Positions 1-5,965 of a stretch of DNA of 6,041 bases are shown piece by piece; within the stretch, counting starts at the first letter, position 1, and the number at the start of each line of letters is the position of its first letter. The stretch covers positions 1 through 6,041 of the forward strand of contig JAERSX010000379.1 in NCBI GenBank assembly GCA_016845285.1. The letters run 5' to 3'. A program made the translations under genes and the position numbers. The DNA comes from Deltaproteobacteria bacterium (GTDB lineage: Bacteria > Myxococcota_A > UBA796 > UBA2385). The notes under the pieces are model-generated. The model had not been told where the DNA came from. It worked only from the letters and a program-made list of their open reading frames with translations, and did no database searches.

Positions 1-1
1 G

Positions 2-778
2 TCGCTCTTCGTGAACCACGACGTGACCGTGGACGCTGGCGTGGCGGCCCTGGTGGGCGCAGCGCTGTCGCTCGAGAACGTCGTCATCGCCTGGGTGGGC
101 GTGGCGCCGGCGCTCGTGGGCGACGAGACGGCCAGTGTCACCCTGGGACATCTCGGCCTGGCCTCCCTCGGGGGGGAGCTGCTCGGGGAGCACCTGTCCG
201 ACGATGAGGCCACCCTCGTCGAGGCCGAGCCGGCCTTCGTCGGCTACCCCGGTGAGTCCGCTGAGCCCTCGGACTTCGTGCTCCTCGGCAGCAGCGGCTT
301 CCGCGACGCCGGCGACCCCGCCCTCCTCGATCCCGACGGCAGCGTCAGCGATCTGGGCCTCTGGGGAGGTGCCGATCTGCCCGAGGGCGACGGCGATGGC
401 GACGGGGCAGCCACCTGGCGCGACTGCGACGACACCGATGCGACCGTGTCTCCAGATGCCGCCGAGGTCTGGTACGACGGGGTGGACAGCGACTGCGACG
501 GCGCCTCGGACCACGACCAGGATGGGGACGGTGTGGACGCGGAGAGCGCGGGAGGGACCGACTGCGACGACACGGACCCAGCGGTGCAGACCGACTGTGT
601 TGGGGCTGACGACACAGGCGATGAGCCACCGGCCGGGACGCCGACGCACAGCGGTCCGGACTGTGGCTGCACCCAGCCGGGTGTCGGCGCGGCACCGTGG
701 CTGCTGGGCCTGTTGGTGGGGCTTCGTCGGAGGCGCGCTCCGCGGCACGCAGGTGGTGCCGCGCCCAGGGTGGGCTAG
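2..778 (+). CDS. C-terminal part of a cell-surface protein: beta-helix end, MopE-type metal-binding motif, MYXO-CTERM-like anchor (5' end outside window)
   Basis: The frame is open to the left edge, so the true start lies outside the window; the GTG at 11 is only an internal valine. Residues below count from that GTG. Residues 1-121 look like the end of a right-handed parallel beta-helix protein: short hydrophobic turns finish in AGDPALLDPDGSVSDLGLWGG (about 100-120), the closing motif often seen in such proteins. Residues 127-196 carry acidic MopE-type metal-binding sequence: DGDGDG (127-132), DCDDTD (138-143), WYDGVDSDCDG (154-164), DQDGDG (169-174) and DCDDTD (184-189), probably binding Ca2+ or another cation outside the cell. 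A DDTG linker leads to PDCGC (216-220), a hydrophobic segment (about 227-238) and RRRR (239-242), which matches the MYXO-CTERM pattern for sorting to the outer surface. Thirteen residues follow the arginines, more than usual. The cargo function cannot be told from this fragment. Domain calls are by eye. Confidence 0.85.
   Translation, partial: SLFVNHDVTVDAGVAALVGAALSLENVVIAWVGVAPALVGDETASVTLGHLGLASLGGELLGEHLSDDEATLVEAEPAFVGYPGESAEPSDFVLLGSSGFRDAGDPALLDPDGSVSDLGLWGGADLPEGDGDGDGAATWRDCDDTDATVSPDAAEVWYDGVDSDCDGASDHDQDGDGVDAESAGGTDCDDTDPAVQTDCVGADDTGDEPPAGTPTHSGPDCGCTQPGVGAAPWLLGLLVGLRRRRAPRHAGGAAPRVG
741..763. terminator. GC-rich hairpin at the convergent gene ends, possible bidirectional terminator
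   Basis: CGCGGCAC (741-748) and GTGCCGCG (756-763) form a perfect 8-bp inverted repeat with a 7-base loop. It lies 12 bases beyond the stop of the minus-strand DUF1501 gene and inside the last codons of the plus-strand gene. No T-run follows on either strand, so it is not a classical intrinsic terminator. It could still pause polymerase or protect both 3' ends. The stem is seen directly; the terminator role is inference. Confidence 0.35.
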
Positions 779-2040
779 TCGGCGATGGCTGCGCTCAGCC
801 CTGTGGAGTCGGCCGTCCAGTCCTCGATGTCGTCGACTCCGGCCAGCCGCAACACGGTGGCGCCGAACTGCGAGCAGTCCAGGTCCACCCCGTCGGGGTC
901 CTCCAGGCCGGTCTCGAGATCGAGTCGGGTCCCGTAGAAGAGGTCGCTGAAGCCCCCGAAGACCTGTCCGCCAGCGAGGCGCGGACCACAGAGCAAGGCA
1001 CTGCTGTAGGGCCAGTGGTCCTTGCCGCCGCTGCTGTTGTGGGCTGGGGTTCGGCCCATCTCACTCAGGACCACCACGAGGGTCTCGTCCATCAGTGTGG
1101 CCTCGGAGGTGCCTGCGGTGGCCGCGAGCTTGTCCATCAGCCCCTGCAGGTTGCCGAAGAGCTCCTCGAAGAGCGCACTCTGCCGGTCGTCGTTGTCGAG
1201 GTGGGTGTCCCAGGCATTGAGCTCGGAGCTGACCATCACGCAGCGCGTGGCACCGGTCGACAGGGCTGCCACCGCCAGCTCCAGCTGCTCCTCGATGGCC
1301 TCGCTTGATCGCCACTCGATCTCGCCCTTGAGCTCCTTGAGGGCTCCGGCCTGGTCGAGAGCCCGCTCAGCCTGCTCGGCCCGGACGCCCAGGCCATGGG
1401 CGTCGCTCGCCGACAAGGCCGCCAGACGCTCGGCGAGGGCGGCATCCATGGCTGCCTCGGCGGACAGGCTCGGCAGGGCCACCGGGAGGTCGCTCTGGTC
1501 GATGAGGTCGCCTCGGACGAGGCCCTCGAGCTGGCCGCTGGACCCCACTCGGATCACCGCACCGCCCACATCGCCGGTGTAGCCGGGGCCGCTGACCACC
1601 ACGTGGGGCAGGCGGTACCGGTCGCTGGCCGCGCTTCCCATGATGGCGGGCCAGCCGGCTCCGCTGCTGCTGGTGCTGCCGGTCATGATGAGGCGGGTGC
1701 AGTCGGGGTGGGCCACGCTCGGCACCAGGATCCCGTTGAGGATCACGCTCCGGTGGGCGTGATCGGCGAAGAAGGCGTCTACGCTCGGGCGGTCGGCATG
1801 GGACACGTGCTGCAACGAGCCGGCCTCGACCAGGGTGGCGTCCTCCTCGGTGGCCACTGCACGGTTGTCGAAGGCGGGCGCGAAGACCCGGGTGGGATCC
1901 CAGCCACCGTGGTTCATGACGAAGATGACCTTGAGGCCGCCGTCTTCCAGCGGGCTCGCCCGCAGCCTGCGCGGCAGGGACAGGGCCCCCAGCAGCCCGG
2001 AGCCGTGGGTGATGAGCCGACGTCGGGACCAGCCTGCCAT
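775..2040 (-). CDS. DUF1501 family exported protein with twin-arginine-like leader
   Basis: This 421-residue protein belongs by motif to the DUF1501 family, whose fold is related to sulfatases and alkaline phosphatases; no reaction is firmly established for the family. The N-terminus has SRRRLI (5-10) followed by a short hydrophobic stretch (about 14-22), suggesting a Tat signal and export in folded form. Family-like motifs follow: FVMNHGGWDP (40-49), HPDCTRLIMTGS (111-122), AWDTH (276-280), SEMGRTP (326-332), GGKDHWP (338-344) and GPRLAGGQVFGG (352-363). The His and Asp in WDTH and KDHW are plausible metal ligands. The length is typical. The ATG shares one base with the stop of the upstream haem lipoprotein gene (TGATG) and has no well-placed Shine-Dalgarno, so translation is probably coupled. 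It appears to be the last gene of the unit, and its TAG stop overlaps the stop of the convergent plus-strand gene. The family call is firm; the biochemical role is unknown. Confidence 0.9.
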   Translation of the reverse strand: MAGWSRRRLITHGSGLLGALSLPRRLRASPLEDGGLKVIFVMNHGGWDPTRVFAPAFDNRAVATEEDATLVEAGSLQHVSHADRPSVDAFFADHAHRSVILNGILVPSVAHPDCTRLIMTGSTSSSGAGWPAIMGSAASDRYRLPHVVVSGPGYTGDVGGAVIRVGSSGQLEGLVRGDLIDQSDLPVALPSLSAEAAMDAALAERLAALSASDAHGLGVRAEQAERALDQAGALKELKGEIEWRSSEAIEEQLELAVAALSTGATRCVMVSSELNAWDTHLDNDDRQSALFEELFGNLQGLMDKLAATAGTSEATLMDETLVVVLSEMGRTPAHNSSGGKDHWPYSSALLCGPRLAGGQVFGGFSDLFYGTRLDLETGLEDPDGVDLDCSQFGATVLRLAGVDDIEDWTADSTGLSAAIAD

Positions 2041-3719
2041 CAGTAGAACAAGACCTCGGGATCGCGCAGCCGCACGCTCAACACGCCAGCCCAGGCTGCC
2101 TCGGGGTCCTCGTCGATGGCGTAGAGCTCCGACCAGAGCGTGAGATCGGCGGCGATCACCTCGCTGTCCGCGGCGTGTTCGGTGCCGGTGAGCCGCAGAT
2201 GCAGCAGCTGGAGCTGGGCGATCATGGGATCTGGGTCCGCGTCGGGGTGCTCGGTGAAGTCGACCTCGGTGAACAGGCGGGCGGCCTCGGGGTTCGCGAG
2301 GTCGGACGTGACCGCGTAGCTGGCAGCGGCCTGGGCCATGCGCTCGACGACGAGCCAGGACATGGTGTTGATCTCTGCGGCGGGCACCGTCACGTAGGTG
2401 CCGTCCATGCCGCCTGCCAGCGAGCGGAGGCCCACGGTGTCGTTGTCGAGCATGTCCCGTCCTTGGGCGGTGAAGCGGTAGCCCGTCAGATCTTCCAGCT
2501 GGCTCGCGAGCACATCGGGGCGGGTGATCTTCCAGGGGGTGCCACCGGTTGCCTCGTCTGCGCTCCGGTAGTGGCTACCCCCGATCAGCTCGGCGAACAC
2601 GGGCCGCATGCGCAGATCTTCGGCGAGCAGGGTCTCTCGCAGGGCGGTCAGGGTGTCCAGGTCGTCGATGCCGTGGCGGCGCTGCAGCATCAGCTCGAAG
2701 GCGGTCGAGACGGCGCACTCCACGAAGCGGGAGTCGCCCGCCACCTGCTCGCCGAGGTCGTCCAGGGTGAGCGTGGGCTCGCCGAAGTAGCCGGGTGCCG
2801 TGCCGGTTGTGTCCTCCCAGAAGAGCTCACGCTCGGGGTGGTAGGCGCCAGCGTCCAACGGACTGGTCTGGTTGACGAAGTAGAAGCCCCACAGGTGGGA
2901 GGCCAGGGGGTCGAGGGTCGCGTGGCAGGCCACGCAGCCCGGGTTGTTGTGCAGCGCGTCGCGCACGGCCTCCTCGTCGAGGAGCTCCACGTCACGGTCG
3001 AACTCGATGGACCGGTCGAGGTAGTCGCTGCACAGCAGGATGCGGCTCAGCGTGTTGGCCCGTCCTCGGTTGGCGTTCGACTCGGTCGACCCGTAGCGGT
3101 CCCACAGCCCGTTGCTGCTCAGCACACCAGCGCTCGGACGGTGGTCGGTGTACTGCACCACCTGCCAGCCCGTCTCGCCCTCGGGGTAGTCGATGGGCCA
3201 GATGGTGCCGAGCTTCTCGTTGGCCATGGTCCAGTCTGCGGTGACCAGCTCGGTGTAGGCGAGGTCCTGGGAGATCACCTGCGCCAGGACCCGAAGCGGT
3301 TCTTCGCCGATGGGCTTGGCCAGCGACAGAGGATCGTCGGTGTCGTAGCGGACCACGAGCACATCGGTGCGGGTCTGGAAGCGCTCGTCGTAGAGGTAGA
3401 CGAGGCGCTCGGCGAAGCGTGGGTCGTCGAGGAAGCCCACGATCAGGGCGTCGACGGTCTCGGGATCGGCGCGCACGGCCTCGATCTCGTCGAGGCTGGG
3501 GCGCACGCCGCGCAGGTCGAGGCTGGCGCGGAAGAGGAGCCGCATGGGTGAGAGCTGCTCACCCACCTCGACGGGGTCGGTGCCCGTGTCGGCGCCTGTG
3601 CCCGGATCGCTGTCTTCGGAGAGGCTGCCACCGGGCGTCAGGCCCTGCACCTGGGGATCGCCGCAGCTGGCCAGCAGCAGCGTAGCTGTCAGGACAACCC
3701 TCGGGAGCCTCAGTCCCAT
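2040..3719 (-). CDS. Lipoprotein with single c-type haem motif, DUF1549/DUF1588-like regions
   Basis: This 559-residue protein begins with a lipoprotein signal ending LLLASC (lipid Cys19), then a low-complexity DTG linker to about residue 54. Residues 56-120 resemble DUF1549 (PSCyt2), with SLDLRGVRPSLDEIEAVR and FLDDPRFAERL. Residues 198-235 (GVLSSNGLWDRYG ... RANTLSRILLC) and NNPGCVACHATLDPL (258-272) resemble the region around the DUF1588 haem site; CVACH (262-266, bases 2922-2936) is the only CxxCH. TLDDLGEQVAGDSRFVECAV (317-336) looks DUF1585-like. The C-terminus ends in LRDPEVLFY, like the closing 'PEFLF' helix of these families. Relatives are usually encoded beside a DUF1501 gene, as here. 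ATG 3719 is chosen because GGGAG lies 8 bases upstream and the signal peptide then has normal length; a GTG at 3740 would add seven residues. The start overlaps the upstream lipoprotein gene by 10 bases. It probably acts in the periplasm or at the outer membrane as an electron-transfer or redox partner; the substrate is unknown. Confidence 0.85.
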   Translation of the reverse strand: MGLRLPRVVLTATLLLASCGDPQVQGLTPGGSLSEDSDPGTGADTGTDPVEVGEQLSPMRLLFRASLDLRGVRPSLDEIEAVRADPETVDALIVGFLDDPRFAERLVYLYDERFQTRTDVLVVRYDTDDPLSLAKPIGEEPLRVLAQVISQDLAYTELVTADWTMANEKLGTIWPIDYPEGETGWQVVQYTDHRPSAGVLSSNGLWDRYGSTESNANRGRANTLSRILLCSDYLDRSIEFDRDVELLDEEAVRDALHNNPGCVACHATLDPLASHLWGFYFVNQTSPLDAGAYHPERELFWEDTTGTAPGYFGEPTLTLDDLGEQVAGDSRFVECAVSTAFELMLQRRHGIDDLDTLTALRETLLAEDLRMRPVFAELIGGSHYRSADEATGGTPWKITRPDVLASQLEDLTGYRFTAQGRDMLDNDTVGLRSLAGGMDGTYVTVPAAEINTMSWLVVERMAQAAASYAVTSDLANPEAARLFTEVDFTEHPDADPDPMIAQLQLLHLRLTGTEHAADSEVIAADLTLWSELYAIDEDPEAAWAGVLSVRLRDPEVLFY

Positions 3720-4714
3720 GGCCGTCGCTCCCAGTCCCACAAGGGCGACAGGTCCGGGCAGACGAGCCCCAGATCTTCATCGCCCCACCAGGCCCGCCCG
3801 CAGCCGTCGCAGTCGGGCTCGTAGATGGCGTCGTCGGCTTCGATGGGGCCGTGAAAGTCCACCACCACCCACAGGCCGTTGGGATCGCGGACCGAGATCT
3901 GCCCGGCAGGCTCCAGGTGACAGCGGGAGCGCTCGGGTCCGTACATGGACACGTCGTCCAGCAGCACCGTGGTGGTGGCGCCGGTGAGGCCGCTGATGCT
4001 GCCGTTGATGTGGACCTCGGTGGTGCCGAGGTCGAGATCGGTCGCGGTGCTGCTGATGAGGTCGACGATGAGACCGTCGTCCATCCAGGTGTCCTCGGCG
4101 CTCGGGCCCGTCCAGATCATCTGGCCGAAGAGGTAGGCCGATCCGCGTAGGTCGCCGCTTCCCTCGGATCGGAAGGTGCGGTGCGTGGAGCCGCCCCAGA
4201 ACTCGAAGTCCGTGCCGTCTGGTGCGGCGATCTTGCCGATGCCGGCCAGCTCGCCGATGTCGTCGTAGATCTGATCGCCCACGGTGAGATCGGTGTCGGC
4301 GCGGCTGTAGGCGTAGCCCAGGAACTCCGCGCCGTCGGCGGTGGTGCAGTCGCCTTGCCAGTAGGTGCTCAGGTCGCGATCTTCGATGATGGGGCAGTCG
4401 GCATCGGCGTGGGTGTCTCGGAAGGCCTGGAAGCTGGCGGTCAGCTCGAGAGGATCGAGCAGCAGGTACACCGCCGCCACCTCCTCGATGGCCGCCTCCA
4501 CGGCGTCGAGGTCCATGGGCTCGAGCTCCACTTCTTCGGGCACGTAGGTGTACTCGGTGGGCAGGTCGTCGGAGGGAGGGGCCGTGTCCTCGACCGGCGG
4601 CTCCTCACCGCTGTCGGCGCTGCCGCCCGACCCGCTGCTCGACGTGGGGGCCGGAGCCGGGGTCTGGCAGGCGAGCAGGCTCAGCAGGGGCAGGAGGGGC
4701 GACATCTCGCTCAT
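3710..4714 (-). CDS. Cys-rich lipoprotein of unknown function
   Basis: No named family is recognised in this 334-residue protein. A short hydrophobic signal (MSPLLPLLSLLAC) ends in a lipobox LLAC with lipid Cys16. A Pro/Ser/Gly/Glu/Asp linker with the 'DTA' and 'DSGEE' style seen in myxobacterial lipoproteins follows to about residue 55. The mature domain is acidic and probably beta-rich. It has six further cysteines: C107 and C123 (DCPIIEDRD ... WQGDCTTADG), C265 (RSRCHLEPAG), C302 and C305 (PDCDGCGRAWW) and C319 (LVCPD). These could form three disulfides; the close DCDGC pair could instead bind metal. The protein ends in a Trp-rich tail, WDWERRPWD. GGGAG lies only 3 bases before ATG 4714 and 12 before ATG 4705, so the start is uncertain by three codons. 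The gene overlaps the haem lipoprotein by 10 bases, suggesting co-expression and a shared envelope role. That it is a real lipoprotein gene is well supported; its function is not. Confidence 0.82.
   Translation of the reverse strand: MSEMSPLLPLLSLLACQTPAPAPTSSSGSGGSADSGEEPPVEDTAPPSDDLPTEYTYVPEEVELEPMDLDAVEAAIEEVAAVYLLLDPLELTASFQAFRDTHADADCPIIEDRDLSTYWQGDCTTADGAEFLGYAYSRADTDLTVGDQIYDDIGELAGIGKIAAPDGTDFEFWGGSTHRTFRSEGSGDLRGSAYLFGQMIWTGPSAEDTWMDDGLIVDLISSTATDLDLGTTEVHINGSISGLTGATTTVLLDDVSMYGPERSRCHLEPAGQISVRDPNGLWVVVDFHGPIEADDAIYEPDCDGCGRAWWGDEDLGLVCPDLSPLWDWERRPWD
3728..3732 (-). promoter_or_regulatory. Shine-Dalgarno GGGAG deciding the start of the haem lipoprotein
   Basis: GGGAG on the minus strand lies 8 bases before ATG 3719. 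It sits inside the last codons of the upstream lipoprotein gene, which ends at 3710. It supports ATG 3719 over the in-frame GTG at 3740, which would place this site inside the coding region. Confidence 0.6.
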
Positions 4715-4717
4715 TGT

Positions 4718-4722
4718 CTCCC
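4718..4722 (-). promoter_or_regulatory. Shine-Dalgarno GGGAG before the Cys-rich lipoprotein
   Basis: GGGAG on the minus strand is 3 bases from ATG 4714 (rather close) and 12 bases from ATG 4705 (rather far). It rules out the longer upstream reading of this frame but does not choose between the two ATGs. Confidence 0.45.
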
Positions 4723-4768
4723 GTGGCGGTGCTCTTGGCCATCCTTCCAGGTGTACCGAGCTGCCTCG

Positions 4769-4786
4769 CTCCAGGGCTGCCCGGAG
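4769..4786 (-). other. Imperfect hairpin in the 84-base gap between S4 gene and lipoprotein gene
   Basis: Read on the minus strand, CTCCGGG and CCC-T-GGAG pair around a CAG loop, giving a 7-bp stem with one bulged T, starting 12 bases after the S4 gene stop. No T-run follows. It may be a weak terminator or processing site separating the oxygenase/S4 pair from the envelope genes. No convincing -35/-10 pair is visible in the rest of the gap (4715-4798). Confidence 0.25.
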
Positions 4787-4798
4787 CACGCCCGGATC

Positions 4799-4999
4799 TC
4801 AGGTGGTCGTGCCGTCGACCACGATCTGCCGGCCATCGATCTCGACCACCTCTCCCCCGTGGAGACGGCGTCCGCGGCGGGTCTCGACCTCTCCGTCCAC
4901 GCGCACGTCCCCGTCTTGGATGAGGAGCTTGGCGTGGCCGCCGGTCTGGGCGATGCCTTCGAGCTTGAGCAGCTGGTCCAGGCGAACGGGCAGGCGCAC
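4799..4999 (-). CDS. Small free-standing S4 RNA-binding domain protein (YbcJ/YaaA-like)
   Basis: The product is 66 residues, essentially one S4 domain. It contains LDQLLKLEGIAQTGGHAK (7-24), the helical RNA-contacting half, then LIQDGDVRVDGEVETRRGRRL (26-46) with the S4 hallmark 'G-V-x-V-D/N-G ... R-R-G-R/K', and a final beta strand region, VVEIDGRQIVV (51-61). This matches short stand-alone S4 proteins such as E. coli YbcJ and B. subtilis YaaA, which are thought to bind structured RNA, probably rRNA. The start is GTG 4999: GGAGG lies 6 bases upstream, and the longer open frame beyond it is an Arg/Pro-rich shadow of the oxygenase gene. Only 20 bases separate it from the oxygenase stop, so the two are very likely co-transcribed. 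The family call is strong; the precise RNA target is unknown. Confidence 0.88.
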   Translation of the reverse strand: MRLPVRLDQLLKLEGIAQTGGHAKLLIQDGDVRVDGEVETRRGRRLHGGEVVEIDGRQIVVDGTTT

Positions 5000-5005
5000 G
5001 GGCGC

Positions 5006-5010
5006 CCTCC
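5006..5010 (-). promoter_or_regulatory. Strong Shine-Dalgarno GGAGG for the S4 gene
   Basis: GGAGG on the minus strand lies 6 bases before GTG 4999, in the 20-base gap after the oxygenase stop. It fixes the non-ATG start of the S4 gene. Confidence 0.75.
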
Positions 5011-5019
5011 AAGGCTCGG

Positions 5020-5958
5020 TCAGAGCACGAACGGGGTGATGGGGCGGACGCCGGAGGGGGTGTCGGGATCGAGCTGCCACTCGATGCGCTTGTCGGCCTG
5101 GTAGCGCTTCAGCAGGCCGGACTTCTTCACCCCGGCGGCCAGCGCGGCGCGGAGCCAGAAGCGGGTGCCGCGGATGTCTGGAGGCGGGGGGCGGATGCCC
5201 AGCTGGTTGCGCAGCAGGCCGTTGGCGTAGCGGACGGCGTAGGAGTTTCGGATGTCGCGGGTCCAGTGCTCGGTGGTCACGGAGACACAGATGGTGTCGA
5301 GGTTCTCGACCCGGTGGGGCGCGTTGAGAGGCCAGTTCAGCATCTCCCCCTCCTCGAGCTCGAAGACCTGGGCGTAGTCGTCGAACCAGGGCTCGTAGTC
5401 GATCTCTGCCTCGGTGTAGCTCAGCACGATGCGTTCGATCTGATCTTCGGGCAGGAAGGGGGCGTGGTTGGGGTAGACGTAGACCCGCTTGCGGCCGCGC
5501 AGGTGCCACAGAGACTGACCCGGCACGTCTGCGTGGTAGTAGACCTGTGCGCCGGGCGACGAGATCAAGATGCCCAGGTTGTGCTTGAAGGTGGAGAAGC
5601 CAGGCACCAGCTCGGCCAGCTCGGCGAAGATGTCGTCGAGCAGGCGTGCGTAGCGGGAGTCGGCCTCGTGGACGCGGCGCAGGTTGATCCAGAGCCGTCC
5701 GTCGAAGATCGTCTGGAGCGCGGTGGCGCCGTCGATGCCGCCGAGGTCGCCTTCGCGCCAGTCGGCGAGGTTGCCGGTGCCCTGGGCCGCCATGTGGAGC
5801 AGGTCGTAGTTGTCGCGGGGGTAGGCGTCGATGAGCTCGGCCAGGGCCTCGTCGGTGAACAGTCCCGTGTCGGCCAGCGAGTGGCGGATGCGCACGGGAT
5901 GGTGACCCCACAGGGCGCGGTGCTCGTCGCGAAAGCCTGTGAGGAAGCGGGGCGCCAT
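5020..5958 (-). CDS. Cupin/JmjC-like putative Fe(II)/2-oxoglutarate-dependent oxygenase
   Basis: This 312-residue protein has the signature of a double-stranded beta-helix oxygenase. LGILISSPGAQVYYHADVPG (128-147) supplies the His-x-Asp iron ligands H142 and D144 (bases 5527-5535). WHLRGRKRVYVYP (151-163) is the strand after it, typical of JmjC/cupin_8 proteins, with basic residues that may hold 2-oxoglutarate. GEMLNWPLNAPHRVEN (204-219) supplies the distal His215. No signal peptide is seen, so the protein is probably cytoplasmic. Members hydroxylate protein or small-molecule substrates; the ribosomal oxygenase YcfD/RoxA shares the HxD...H logic. ATG 5958 is preferred because the codons just upstream belong, in another frame, to the end of the preceding gene, whose TGA lies 7 bases before this ATG. 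A start at 6027 would add a 23-residue Arg/Pro/Ser-rich extension that looks non-coding. No clear Shine-Dalgarno is present, which fits coupling to the upstream gene. Fold and iron ligands are well supported; the substrate is unknown. Confidence 0.82.
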   Translation of the reverse strand: MAPRFLTGFRDEHRALWGHHPVRIRHSLADTGLFTDEALAELIDAYPRDNYDLLHMAAQGTGNLADWREGDLGGIDGATALQTIFDGRLWINLRRVHEADSRYARLLDDIFAELAELVPGFSTFKHNLGILISSPGAQVYYHADVPGQSLWHLRGRKRVYVYPNHAPFLPEDQIERIVLSYTEAEIDYEPWFDDYAQVFELEEGEMLNWPLNAPHRVENLDTICVSVTTEHWTRDIRNSYAVRYANGLLRNQLGIRPPPPDIRGTRFWLRAALAAGVKKSGLLKRYQADKRIEWQLDPDTPSGVRPITPFVL

Positions 5959-5965
5959 CGCGCCA

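Noticed and set aside
697..1308. Plus-strand frames across the DUF1501 gene (697-1308, 1022-1582, 1396-2046)
   Set aside because: All are antisense to a gene with clear DUF1501 motifs and have no recognisable protein features.
2175..3551. 458-codon open frame on the plus strand
   Set aside because: It lies wholly opposite the haem lipoprotein gene. Its product is Val/Gly/Ala/His-rich without domains, as expected antisense to GC-rich coding sequence, whereas the minus strand has a lipobox, CxxCH and family motifs.
4715..4798. Promoter in the 84-base gap
   Set aside because: No recognisable -35/-10 pair was seen on the minus strand. In such GC-rich genomes promoters may be non-canonical, so absence is not proven.
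4605..5012. 135-codon minus-strand frame bridging the S4 gene, gap and lipoprotein signal
   Set aside because: Its composition is Arg/Pro/Gly-rich, it overlaps two better-supported genes in other frames, and its GGAAGG directly abuts an internal ATG rather than sitting at ribosome-binding distance.
4181..5104. 307-codon plus-strand open frame
   Set aside because: It spans the antisense of three separate minus-strand genes and the gap between them, with low-complexity Val/Gly/Leu composition and no family motif.
5000..5911. Long upstream extension of the S4 frame on the minus strand
   Set aside because: It is an Arg/Pro-rich shadow of the oxygenase gene. GGAGG followed by GTG 4999 marks the true S4 start, and the product then has normal S4 protein length.
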